DNA of 64,000 bases, taken from positions 90,001 to 154,000 of the forward strand of contig CAJHZI010000478.1 of the NCBI GenBank assembly GCA_905160935.1. Direction: 5' to 3'. A model generated the notes under the pieces. That model had not been told where the DNA came from and did not search any database. It saw only the letters and a program-made list of their open reading frames with translations. Positions 12,361 through 22,382 of the stretch are shown here, in pieces. Positions within the stretch are counted from its first letter, which is position 1. Every line of letters begins with the position of its first letter. The position numbers were made by a program, and so were the translations under genes. The DNA comes from Enchytraeus crypticus. Its lineage: Eukaryota > Annelida > Clitellata > Enchytraeida > Enchytraeidae.

Positions 12361-12414
12361 TTTCTGTGGTTACCTCGTGGGTTCGTACAAGCAGTTCAGT
12401 GTAGGTCCTAAATG

Positions 12415-12655
12415 AATGTCTCAATAGCGCAATGGTTAGAGGCGTAGATAACGTCATGAAGTTTTAAATGACAGATCCTGAGGTGAATTGAACCCTCGTG
12501 GGTTCGAATCCTAGCCGCACTGATCTGAGAGTAAAATCTCAGGCATTCACTGGACTGGTTACACGGAAAATGGACAAAATTGCTATAGGATTTAACATGT
12601 GGTATTAAAAGTGATAGATATCAACGTAGTTGATCATTTCACTATAATGTGTGTG
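12415..12655 (+). repeat. SINE-B copy (second tRNA-derived SINE family), full length
   Basis: A-box-like TAGCGCAATGGTTAGAGGCG and B-box GGGTTCGAATCC are both clear. The body holds GATCTGAGAGTAAAATCTC and the tail GATAGATATCAACGTAGTTG then ATCATTTCACTATAATG. This copy defines the family. Confidence 0.9.
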
Positions 12656-12821
12656 TTATTATTATTAAATTGTACTCTCAGTTCAACGTCGAATCGATCG
12701 ATCATTTAAAATTTCAGGACATTACTTGGCGTCCTTAACCACAAGGTTATTGAGACATTCTACGTTTCCTCTTCATTCATTCTTCATTTAGTTATTAGTA
12801 TGTATTAAAAATTAATTGCAT

Positions 12822-12905
12822 GTTGTAGTGAAATGATCATCTGTTATGATATTTACCTCTTCTTTTATTACCACATGTATGTTTAACTACTAGGAAATTT
12901 ATCTA
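12822..12905 (-). repeat. SINE-B 3' fragment
   Basis: Reverse diverged tail: TAGTGAAATGATCATC and TACCACATGTATGTTTAA. Confidence 0.65.
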
Positions 12906-12908
12906 TCA

Positions 12909-12942
<34 letters not shown>

Positions 12943-13072
12943 GATGTGTGTGTGTGTATGCGTGTGCGTATGTATAAAATTTTTTATATACATACGTACA
13001 TACATACGTACGTACATGCATACATACATACATACATACATATATACATACATACAACATACATATGTATAA
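12905..13072. repeat. Compound (TA)n, (TG)n, (CATA)n microsatellites
   Basis: TATATA, GTGTGTGTATGCG and CATACATACATACATA runs in succession. Confidence 0.95.
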
Positions 13073-13465
13073 TTTATATATTGTTTAGAATTGCTTGATT
13101 AACTCATAATGGGATGAGAGAAAAATCTAAGATTGAATTTGGTATATATAACGAGTTGAGTATTGAGTATGAGGATTGAGTTCGTTGAATGGTTAGAACG
13201 ACTGTACTATCAGAAAATGTACGTTCTAGAGCAACCATTGTGTAGAACTCATTTAGGTCAGATACATGTACTGTTGTGATACCTGATAAATGAGATAGTA
13301 CCTGAGTAAATTAATTCCTATTTGATGAGACTTCTCATGCAAAGCTTTTGAACTGTCTAGTGCTGTATTTGGCAATGTCTTGAACATTCTATATAATCAT
13401 ATATAGGAAAGAATCTGAGGGGGCATGTGTTGTCTTGGCAGAGTTTTCTTTAGAGAGATTTAGAA

Positions 13466-16269
13466 ATGAATGCTGAGAAAGATATATCTCGAATGAGTGC
13501 AGAAATGAAAAAGAACTCTAATCATACTACGACGCAGGAGGTTAGTTCGAAAATATTTGACAAATATCATGAAAAATTCACATCTGAAGCAGTGCAGTTG
13601 ACAGCAGCTTCTCAGCTTATGACTTTAGCAGCAGCAATTTCGACGGATTCTGGCTCAGCAGCTACTGCTGTTACTAGTCTTGCTTCATCTGAGACCAGTA
13701 AAACAGCATCGACAACTTCCAAAGATTCGACAATTTCGCCTCTAGACCTCACACAGGAGTTCAGTGCTTGTAGCTCTGTGACCTCTAAGACATCTAACAC
13801 GACAGTCACAATTGTGTCTGTGACCACTGTAGCAGCAGAAACTGGAGTTTCTACTAGAATGTGTGTGAAAACTGTACCTGCAACTCATCTAGTAACTACA
13901 GTAGCAGGAGGAAATCAAATTATAAGGACACCTGATGCAAGAGCTGCCGGGGACTCAAGGGGACAGAGAGTTTGTAGAATGAGAGCATCTAGCAAGACAA
14001 ACACCGAGATACAGTTGAATGTGTGCTGTGCATGTTTTAAAGACGAACTGGTGGCCAAAACTTTCAAGAAATGTAAACTGTGAGTTTCTATTACTGATTA
14101 ATATTTCTTAATTGTCTAATATCTACATGTATACATGTGTAGGATAAAATGTGTTAATGATGAGAAGCAAGTTACAAATAGTGGGCCAGATTCCTAGCCC
14201 TTTGTAACTGTATCTCTAGAGTAGAAAATTTAACTAAATATTTCAAATGAGAATTATTTATTATACTGCTTAAATTTTATACATTATAGTTACATGTTTG
14301 TGATTTTGTACTAGCTGACTTGCAGTCAGATCTACATATATCTCTTGCAAGACAATTGCTTGACTTTAGAAACTACTTAACTAAAATTTCATTAAAAATT
14401 CATCTGTTTTAAGTTACTAAGGAGAAGTGCTTATAATGATTTAAAAACTGTTCTACAAAAATGTCTCTAATAAGGAGTCAAGAACCATAAAGTAGCATTT
14501 GATGAAACTGATGAAACTAATTTAACATTTCTTGGTAATTCTCCACTGATGCAGCGGTGTAAAAACATACAAAAGAAAATTTGTCATTGGCTGTCTTCAT
14601 ACTCATTAAACATTACTCATTAGTTCAAAACTAGTTACAGTCACTGTATTTAGTTAACACATGTCCGTGAGTTTGATTTAGCCTATTTGCTTTATTCCAT
14701 CAGACCATATTTTTAATGTTCTATGTGTTTGTATGGCTTCCGAATCTATGCTTCCACGTCTGCTAGATTCTGTACTGACTTGCACGCTTGTTTATTTGCA
14801 TTTATTAAATACTTATAGATGCAAGGATGAAGATAGGATAGATTGCAGATACTACTGCAGCAGGGAATGCCAGGGTAAGTAGTAAAATTTAAAAAATTTA
14901 AGATCTGGATTTAGAAAAATGTGCCAGAATCAGAACCTATATTTGATTTGAAAAGAAGCATTGGAATCCAGTAGAACCAGAATCCAATCCGCCTTATTAT
15001 TATTGTTATCAGAAATCTGTATGCACTACTGAGTGAGTTAGTTTTAAATACTGATTTGAACATCATGTTATTTATTGTATAGATGGTACTAGTAGAAAAA
15101 TGGAGTAACTGGCAATCTCGGGTATTACCAAAGCTGATATTTTGCTGGTACTTGTTCAGCAGTGGTTTAATCTTCTGCACACTAATAAATGTTTTTTTTA
15201 ATGAAAGTTTCATTCCTGTCTGCTCCATAGGAATCTATGGCATTAGGTAATGATTTGTAATCATGGTTTGAAATCAATTTTCAATGATTTAGATTTTGAT
15301 ATGAAACAATTTATAAAATGATTTTGATTTTCAAATAAATGTTAGATGATTTTGATTGTGTGCATTTTGGACAAAATTGCTAAGGCTAAATGAAGGTTAG
15401 ATATAATAAGATATAGTTTAATTAAAAACTCTTCATTCTGCCTGCATATGCTATCATATGTTATTTTCATTGTATGAAGTAAAATAAGAACGGTATCAAC
15501 ATTATATCAGAATACAACATTTCAGTTGACAAAGCATATTTGCTAATAATATTAATATATCGTCTGATTTAAAAGCGTCTGTTCTTTCATATTACTTCAA
15601 AATGTATCTACCCACCTCCTTAGTCTCTCCTGCACATAATATATTCTATACTTCAAAATCAATCAGCTTGAGTGATAGCTCTTGTCGTCAATGAGGCATT
15701 TGATACCATCAGACATTGAGTCATAGGTTTCAAATCATAGGTTATAGGTCAGACATTGAGTCATAGGTTACTGATTTCAAATCAGTAGTTTATTGGAAGA
15801 ATTATTTCCCCTTGTGTCTATTTCAATATTTTTTGTATCAAATTGGTGGATAGTTGTCATCGATTCAAAATATTGGTACCTTTTAGCTTATTATTTGTTT
15901 CTTTTAGCATAGTTGTAGTTTAAAATTTCAAATATTTTTATAATGTAATAAATAGTATAGATATATATGGATAGGATATGCTGTTCATTCACGTTATTGT
16001 TTCTAGCTTCTGATTGGGCAAGTCGTCACAGATTTGATCATATGATGGCTGCTGATATGATTCTGACAACAACATCAGCTTTATCGACTGTTAGATCTAC
16101 TGCAGCTTTAACTGTCATTACTTCAGCTACCAATACTATTTGTTGTACTAGTGTATATATGAATTCTGTTACTATAGATAATTTTGCAGAATCAGTAGTC
16201 GTTAAAGTGGCCACAGAGTCCTTTGTGACTATGCTAAAGTTGATGCATTTCCTGCAGTCTCTGTTTTAA
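13466..16269 (+). CDS. MYND-type zinc-finger protein, exons 1-3 (literal reading, 310 aa)
   Basis: Exons are 13466-14079, 14819-14874 and 16007-16269, joined with GTGAGT and GTAAGT donors and AG acceptors; the total of 933 nt is in phase. An in-frame TAG at 13451 supports the ATG at 13466. Residues 1-180 are rich in Ser, Thr, Ala and Val and look disordered. A MYND finger spans residues 187-235: C187, C190, C203, C206, C218 (in YYCSREC), C222, the DW at 226-227, H231 and H235. The finger is cut twice by introns yet is restored exactly by splicing, which is strong evidence for a real gene. The spacing from C206 to C218 is long, C222 to H231 is one residue longer than usual, and the last ligand is His rather than Cys. 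MYND fingers bind proline-rich partner peptides, often in chromatin regulators; the role here is unknown. In the sequence as given the frame closes at 16267, but a long open frame of the same composition overlaps it one register over. Confidence 0.75.
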
Positions 16270-19200
16270 CTACTGCTCACTGTAAAACTTCTGCAGTAAG
16301 AAATTTTCCTAATACTACTGTTCAGAGCGTTTCCATTGACAAAACTGTTGCTAATGATATTGTTACTGCTTCTAATACTAGCACAGCTGCTGCCAGTATT
16401 ACTTCCAGTATCTCCTCTTCTAATGTTGTTTCTTCCAAAACTCTCGATATGAGTAAATGCGATCGTATTCGTAAATATATTCGTAAACAAAAAATGAGAA
16501 ACAAACTAAGCTCTTCTGCAAATGCCACCAATGCCAATAACGCCTCAATTGCTATTGTCTCATCTGCTACTGTTGAATCAGGGGTAAATCGTGCTAGCGT
16601 CAGTGCTTTAGCAGCGGTAGATGCTCAGGTAGATTATGCTGACTTAACTCATAAAACTCGTGAAGCTATCAGGCTGACTGCGATTAATAAAGTCTATGTC
16701 ATAACCACTAATACCTTTGCTAAAGCGAGTATTACTATGAGTATTTTGGCTGCTGATATTGAGACAACTGTTGACGAAAACTCTTATACTCTAGTTACTA
16801 CCTCACCAGCTAGGCATGTTGCAGAGGATCTGCTGTACTTTTTAGTAGATGTTGAAACTCCCTTTGGTCTCAGGACCATCATTGTTAGATGCCATGAGTT
16901 GGGACAGTATCTTTTTTTTCCGAAACTTACAAATAGCGGAAATAAGAAGAACAAGAAACGTCGTGGTGGAAAATTATCCACTGGAGCCAATTCAAATGTA
17001 TATGTAGTCACTGCTCATGAGAGTATAACTGCCAAGTATAGACTTCCTCATAAAGCTGCTGTTAATGTCACTGCTGCTAATAATGTCACTGCTGCAGATA
17101 ATATCACTGCTGCTGATAATGACACTGCTGTTGATAATGTCACTGCTGCTGATAATATCACTGCTTCTGATAATGTCATTGCTGCTGATAATGTCACTGC
17201 TGCTGATAATATCACTACTGCTGATAATGTCATTGCTGCTATAATGTCACTGCTGCTGATCAAGTCACTGCTGCTGATAATATCACTGCTGCTGATAAAT
17301 GTCATTGCTGCTGATAATGTCACTGCTGCTGATAATATCACTGCTGCTGATAATGTCACGACGGCTGTTAATATCACTGCTGCTGATAATGTCACTGCTG
17401 CTGATAATGTCACTGCTGCTGATAATGTCACTGCTGCTGATAATGTCACTGCTGCTGATAATGTCACTGCTGCTGATATCACTGCTGCTGATAATATCCT
17501 TGTCGTTGATAAAGTTGCTGCTGCTAAATGTGCTATATCTGCTCTTGATGATATTTTCTCTAAGGGTGATGATAAATCTAAGAGCCTCAATCATACTGCC
17601 GATAAGATTGTTAATTCTGGAAAAATTTCCACAACTGCTGTTGTCAGTAAAGCAGTTGAGCAGAATGAGACCAATCGTGCCATTGCCGTTGATGTTATTT
17701 CGAAGAATGAGAACAATCTTACCACTGCAGGTGATGTAATTGTGAAGAATGAGAACAATCTTACCACTGCAGGTGATGTAATTGTGAAGAATGAGAACAG
17801 TCTTACCACTGCAGGTGATGTAATTGTGAAGAATGAGAACAGTCTTACCACTGCAGGTGATGTAATTGTGAAGAATGAGAACAGTCTTACCACTGCAGGT
17901 GATGTAATTGTGAAGAATGAGAACAGTCTTACCACTGCAGGTGATGTAATTGTGAAGAATGAGAACAGTCTTACCACTGCAGGTGATGTAATTGTGAAGA
18001 ATGAGAACAGTCTTACCACTGCAGGTGATGTAATTGTGAAGAATGAGAACAGTCTTACCACTGCAGGTGATGTAATTGTGAAGAATGAGAACAGTCTTAC
18101 CACTGCAGGTGATGTAATTGTGAAGAATGAGAACAGTCTTACCACTGCAGGTGATGTAATTGTGAAGAATGAGAACAGTCTTACCACTGCAGGTGATGTA
18201 ATTGTGAAGAATGAGAACAATCTTACCACTGCAGGTGATGCAATTGTGAAGAATGAGACAACTCTTGCTAAAATCTCTGGTATAGTTGCGCGAGCCATTT
18301 TCAGTGATATGGATATGGACAACAAAACCGATCCTACTGTTGTAGCTGGTACAGTGGAGAAGACAAAATGTCACAAATGTCAGTTCTATTGTCCCAGATG
18401 CAAAAGCTGCAGACCTTTTGTCACGGATGCAGATACTTCTGACTCTGAGAGGGATTATGGAGGTTTAACGGCTGCCGATCGAGTAGCAATCGGAAAAATA
18501 GCGATTGATAAGATCAAGATTAACACTTCTCCATCTGCAAATAGAATTATTACCACGATGACTATTTTATTCTCAGATACAATCTCAGACGATTTGTCTA
18601 CTGATGATAAAACATTTTATTCTCTTCTAACGACAGAAACTGGGAATCATGTCCAAGAAGATCTACAGTGCTATTTGATAGATATTAATTCTCCCATTGG
18701 TGCTATGTCTATTGTTGTTTATCGAAATGAGCTGGAACAGTTTCGTATCACTCGCACAAGAGTTAAAGATGCTGATGAACCAAACTTAACTTCGTCCAAC
18801 ACTAGTAACAGTGGTAATACGACCTCTGTTGCTACTAAGCTTCGTAGAAATAAAATGAACAAAAAGCTTCATACTGAAACATCCTCCGATGCTGTCCTAG
18901 CCAATTTAATCACCTCTGAGCCTTATGTAGTTGCTAGGTACAAGCTTTCTCAGAAATCTGGCAAAAACAACATTAGTACTGACTCTGTCGTTACTGCTAA
19001 TAATGTCACTTCTGCCAATAGTGTCACTTCTGCTAATAGTGTCACTTCAGCTAATAGTGTCACTTCTGCTAAAAGTGTCTCTTCTGCTAAAAGTGTCACT
19101 TCTGCTAAAAGTGTCTCTTCCGCTAAAAGTGTCACTTTTGCCAATAATCTCACTTCTGCTAATAGTGTCACTTCTGCTGAAAGTGTCGCTTCATATAAAT

Positions 19201-20252
19201 CTAATCGTGTTCCTGCATGTAATCCTAGACGACACGCTAAGAAGGTAAAACGCAACTATGTTGTGAGGGCTACTAATGATACAAATGCATCACCTGCTAT
19301 TATCTCTAATGCGTCTGTGAATACAGAGACAGCTCAAGCTATCATTGCTGATACAGCAGCTGTGGATGCTCACAAAGATTATGCTGGTGTAGCAGATACA
19401 GCTGCTGCTGATAAAGTCACTACGCCTGACTGCATTAGATCTGATAACAACGTCACATCTGATACAAGTGTTGCAAAGAGTATCACTGATATTGTTGTTA
19501 AAAATACTTGTGAGCGCAAAGCTAAAAAGAGAAAGCATAATACTGCTTTGTGGCCTACTGGCATTAGAAATATCTGGTTTGATTTGTATAATGTCACGGC
19601 CGGTGATAATGTCTCTACTGCTGAAAATGTCTTTGCTGCTTATAATGTCACTGCTGCTGATAATGTCACTGCTGCTGATAATGTCATTGCTGCTGATAAT
19701 GTCACTGCTGCTGATAATGTCACTGCTGCTGATAATGTCATTGCTGCTGATAATTGCACTGCTGCTGATAATGTCACTACTGCTGATAATATCACTGCTG
19801 CTGATAATGTCATTGCTGCTGATAATGTCACTGCTGCTGATCAAGTCACTGCTGCTGATAATATCACTGCTGCTGATAATGTCACTACTGCTGATAATAT
19901 CACTACTGCTGATAATATCACTGCTGCTGATAATGTCACTGCTGCTGATAATATCACTACTGCTGATAATATCACTGCTGCTGATAATGTCATTGCTGCT
20001 GATAATGTCACTGCTGCTGATAATGTCACTATTGCTGATAATATCACTGCTGCTGATAATATCACTGCTGCTGATAATGTCACTGCTGCTGATAATGTCA
20101 ATGCTGCTGATAATGTCACTGCTGCCGATAATGTCACTGCTGCTGATAATATCACTGCTACTGATAATATCACTGCTGCTGATAATGTCACTGCTTTGGA
20201 CAATGTCACATTTGCTAAAGGGTCACTTCATGTGAAACTGATGTTGCAGTAA
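16206..20252 (+). CDS. Giant repeat-rich open frame, probable continuation of the MYND gene; first ATG 16449
   Basis: The frame is open from a TAA at 16203 to a stop at 20250; from the ATG at 16449 it encodes 1,267 residues. It overlaps exon 3 of the MYND gene by about 60 nt in the -1 register, and both sides are Thr/Ala/Ser/Val-rich, so one small indel separates them. Order: basic segment (RKYIRKQKMRNK); a non-repetitive domain of about 150 residues (EDLLYFLVDVETPFG); an NVTAAD array; 13 units of 14 residues (ENSLTTAGDVIVKN); a Cys-rich knuckle CHKCQFYCPRC; a second copy of the 150-residue domain (EDLQCYLIDINSPIG); an SVTSAN/SVTSAK array; a basic segment (KKVKRNYVVRAT); then a long NVTAAD array. 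I recognise no family. The long frames on the opposite strand are by-products of repeat units that lack stops in several frames. It could be a live hypervariable gene, a decaying one, or one hit by assembly indels. Confidence 0.55.
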   Translation, partial: SGHRVLCDYAKVDAFPAVSVLTTAHCKTSAVRNFPNTTVQSVSIDKTVANDIVTASNTSTAAASITSSISSSNVVSSKTLDMSKCDRIRKYIRKQKMRNKLSSSANATNANNASIAIVSSATVESGVNRASVSALAAVDAQVDYADLTHKTREAIRLTAINKVYVITTNTFAKASITMSILAADIETTVDENSYTLVTTSPARHVAEDLLYFLVDVETPFGLRTIIVRCHELGQYLFFPKLTNSGNKKNKKRRGGKLSTGANSNVYVVTAHESITAKYRLPHKAAVNVTAANNVTAADNITAADNDTAVDNVTAADNITASDNVIAADNVTAADNITTADNVIAAIMSLLLIKSLLLIISLLLINVIAADNVTAADNITAADNVTTAVNITAADNVTAADNVTAADNVTAADNVTAADNVTAADITAADNILVVDKVAAAKCAISALDDIFSKGDDKSKSLNHTADKIVNSGKISTTAVVSKAVEQNETNRAIAVDVISKNENNLTTAGDVIVKNENNLTTAGDVIVKNENSLTTAGDVIVKNENSLTTAGDVIVKNENSLTTAGDVIVKNENSLTTAGDVIVKNENSLTTAGDVIVKNENSLTTAGDVIVKNENSLTTAGDVIVKNENSLTTAGDVIVKNENSLTTAGDVIVKNENSLTTAGDVIVKNENNLTTAGDAIVKNETTLAKISGIVARAIFSDMDMDNKTDPTVVAGTVEKTKCHKCQFYCPRCKSCRPFVTDADTSDSERDYGGLTAADRVAIGKIAIDKIKINTSPSANRIITTMTILFSDTISDDLSTDDKTFYSLLTTETGNHVQEDLQCYLIDINSPIGAMSIVVYRNELEQFRITRTRVKDADEPNLTSSNTSNSGNTTSVATKLRRNKMNKKLHTETSSDAVLANLITSEPYVVARYKLSQKSGKNNISTDSVVTANNVTSANSVTSANSVTSANSVTSAKSVSSAKSVTSAKSVSSAKSVTFANNLTSANSVTSAESVASYKSNRVPACNPRRHAKKVKRNYVVRATNDTNASPAIISNASVNTETAQAIIADTAAVDAHKDYAGVADTAAADKVTTPDCIRSDNNVTSDTSVAKSITDIVVKNTCERKAKKRKHNTALWPTGIRNIWFDLYNVTAGDNVSTAENVFAAYNVTAADNVTAADNVIAADNVTAADNVTAADNVIAADNCTAADNVTTADNITAADNVIAADNVTAADQVTAADNITAADNVTTADNITTADNITAADNVTAADNITTADNITAADNVIAADNVTAADNVTIADNITAADNITAADNVTAADNVNAADNVTAADNVTAADNITATDNITAADNVTALDNVTFAKGSLHVKLMLQ
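17050..17515 (+). repeat. 18-bp coding array, first NVTAAD block
   Basis: Roughly 25 units of an 18-bp repeat of the form AATGTCACTGCTGCTGAT, coding N(V/I)TAAD. A one-base loss near 17240 and a one-base gain near 17297 enclose a block read as SLLLI units. Confidence 0.95.
17707..18252 (+). repeat. 42-bp coding array, 13 units of 14 residues
   Basis: Thirteen head-to-tail 42-bp units coding ENSLTTAGDVIVKN. The ten central units show no difference I can see; the two leading units and the last carry ENN in place of ENS, and the last also has DAI. Confidence 0.97.
19005..19190 (+). repeat. 18-bp coding array, SVTSAN/SVTSAK block
   Basis: About ten 18-bp units coding SVTSAN, SVTSAK or SVSSAK inside the long open frame. 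Confidence 0.92.
19590..20215 (+). repeat. 18-bp coding array, second NVTAAD block
   Basis: About 34 units coding N(V/I)TAAD and single-change variants, all in the frame of the long ORF. It is the same unit as the first block about 2.5 kb upstream. Confidence 0.95.
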
Positions 20253-20454
20253 GCAATACTTGTAAACCAAGAACTAAGAAGAAGCGCAAGTCTACTGTGA
20301 GAGCCACTATTGTTAGTAATGCCTTACCTCCTCTTGCCATTGACTCAATTGTGATGACAGCAGCATCTCCAGCTGTCGCTAATGATGCAGCAGCTGTAGA
20401 TGACAACAGAGGTTCTGCTGGTATCAAGGCTGCTGGTGCTGTTAGTAAATGCAC

Positions 20455-20745
20455 TACACTGGATAGTGGCTCTGTGCTAGATAGTGGCTCTCTACTAGAT
20501 AGTGGCTCTGTGCTAGATAGTGGCTCCGTGGCAGATAGTGACTCTGTGCTAGAGAGTGGCTCTGTGCCAGATAGTGGTTCTGTGCTAGATAGTGGCTCTG
20601 TGCTAGATAGTGTCTCCGTGGCAGATAGTGGCTCTGTGCCAGATAGTGGCTCTGTGCCAGATAGTGGCTCTGTGCCAGATAGTGTTTCCGTGGCAGATAG
20701 TGGCCCTGTGCTAGATAGTGGCTCTGTGCTAGATAGTGGCTAGAT
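20455..20745 (+). repeat. 18-bp array, DSGSVL/DSGSVP block
   Basis: About 16 units built on GATAGTGGCTCTGTGCTA, all in one frame. Confidence 0.95.
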
Positions 20746-20864
20746 AGTAGCAGTAGCGCTACTGCTGAATGCTCCGCTAATGCCGATGATTTTAGAGTTG
20801 CTGCTGAGAGTGTTTTTGTTGCTGATATTGAATTTGCTGATAAATGTTGAACTGCTGACACTGT

Positions 20865-21815
20865 TGATAAACTTGCTACTGCTGATAAACTTGCTACTGA
20901 TGATAAACTTGCTACTGGTGATAAACTCTCTACTGATGATAAACTCTCTACTGATGATAAACTTGCTACTGGTGATAAACTTGCTACTGGTGATAAACTT
21001 GCTATTGGTGATAAACTTGCTACTGGTAATAAACTCGCTACTGGTAATAAACTCTCTACTGATGATAAACTTGCTACTGGTGATAAACTTGCTACTGGTG
21101 ATAAACTTGCTACTGATGATAAACTTGCTACTGGTGATAAACTTGCTACTGATGATAAACTTGCTACTGGTGATAAACTTGCTACTGGTGATAAACTCTC
21201 TACTGATGATAAACTCTCTACTGATGATAAACTTGCTACTGGTGATAAACTTGCTACTGGTGATAAACTTGCTACTGGTGATAAACTTGCTACTGGTGAT
21301 AAACTCTCTACTTGCTACTGTGATAAACTCTCTACTGATATAAACTTGCTACTGGTGATAAATGATAAACTTGCTACTGGTGATAAACTTGCTACTGGTG
21401 ATAAACTTGCTACTGGTGATAAACTACTGCTACTGATGATAAACTTGCTACTGGTGATAAACTTGCTACTGGTGATAAACTTGCTACTGGTGATAAACTT
21501 GCTACTGGTGATAAACTTGCTACTGTGATAAACTTGCTACTTGCTACTGATGATAAACTTGCTACTGGTGATAAACTTGCTACTGCTACTGGTGATAAAC
21601 TTGCTACTTGCTACTGATGATAAACTTGCTACTGATGATAAACTTGCTACTGGTGATAAACTTGCTACTGGTGATAAACTCTCTACTGATGATAAACTCT
21701 CTACTGATGATAAACTTGCTACTGGTGATAAACTTGCTACTGGTGATAAACTTGCTACTGATGATAAACTTGCTACTGATGATAAACTTGCTACTGTTGA
21801 TAAACTTGCTACTGC
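20865..21815 (+). repeat. 18-bp array, DKLATG/DKLATD block with indels
   Basis: About 50 units built on GATAAACTTGCTACTGGT. Partial units and small indels between 21300 and 21615 break the frame repeatedly. Confidence 0.95.
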
Positions 21816-22382
21816 TGATGACGTCACTGTTGCTTGTGTAAAGGCTGTTGTTAACAATGTGTCAGATATCCTAACTACTGCTAATGATGCTACACCTGTT
21901 GTTAGAGGTGACACTGCTACAGATGTTGTTGATGCGAATAAGGTCAGAACTGCAGAAATTCTCACATTGCTAATAGGGTTGTTAACGCTACTAGTATTAG
22001 TGTCTCTATTAATGTGGTTGTTACTTGCTCTGTCCCTACTTCTACTAGTATCGCTGCTGCTATCAACTTTTCTACTGCTGGTGTCATCGCTGCTGCTAAT
22101 CTTGTCTCTGCTGCTAATTATAGAGTTGTGGAATCAATTCTGCTACTGATGATAATCTTTTCCAAAAGTAAGACTTTGAGCTCTGTTCGTTCGAAATTTA
22201 ATTCCAATAACTTTTATCATTTTAGTGAATTCCTTAGAAGTCATATCTTGTCATGTCGTTCAGTATTCTGAGATTATGGCCTTTTACTTTTTTGTGTAAG
22301 TATTCATACTTATTCTTGTGTTCAGGTGAACTATTTTAGCTCCTATTTCTTTAAACATTTTGTGCAGTTTTGGTGCCTGTTA

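Larger units (their letters stand above)
20253..22271 (+). pseudogene. Degenerate 3' continuation of the repeat gene, multiple frame changes
   Basis: After the stop at 20250 the same style of sequence goes on in another frame: a basic segment (CKPRTKKKRKSTVRAT, from about 20260), an Ala/Val-rich stretch with AAAVDDNRGSAG, then an 18-bp array coding DSGSVL or DSGSVP (20455-20745). After further stops comes an 18-bp array coding DKLATG, DKLATD or DKLSTD (20865-21815), with single-base or short indels near 21310, 21345, 21425, 21520, 21540 and 21590-21610. A non-repeat end (DDVTVACVKAVVNNVSDIL) follows and shifts frame again near 21960. The KKKRK-plus-AAVD module repeats the one seen at 16.48 kb and 19.24 kb, which ties this stretch to the same gene. 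No single frame reads through. Confidence 0.6.

Noticed and set aside
12440..12530. Functional tRNA gene at the SINE-B head
   Set aside because: A and B boxes are present, but the same sequence recurs with a fixed long tail and does not fold into a full cloverleaf by eye, so it is a SINE.
16200..16270. Programmed -1 ribosomal frameshift joining the MYND exon and the repeat ORF
   Set aside because: The overlap is in the right direction for -1, but I see no X-XXY-YYZ slippery heptamer in frame, so an indel is the simpler reading.
17048..18374. Long minus-strand frames of up to 363 codons opposite the repeat gene
   Set aside because: They arise because the repeat units lack stops in two of three frames on each strand; no splice or start context supports them.
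19468..21343. Plus-strand frames coding SLLLIM and INLLLV, resembling membrane repeats
   Set aside because: They are the second-frame reading of the NVTAAD and DKLATG arrays. The non-repeat domains on both sides are in the other frame.
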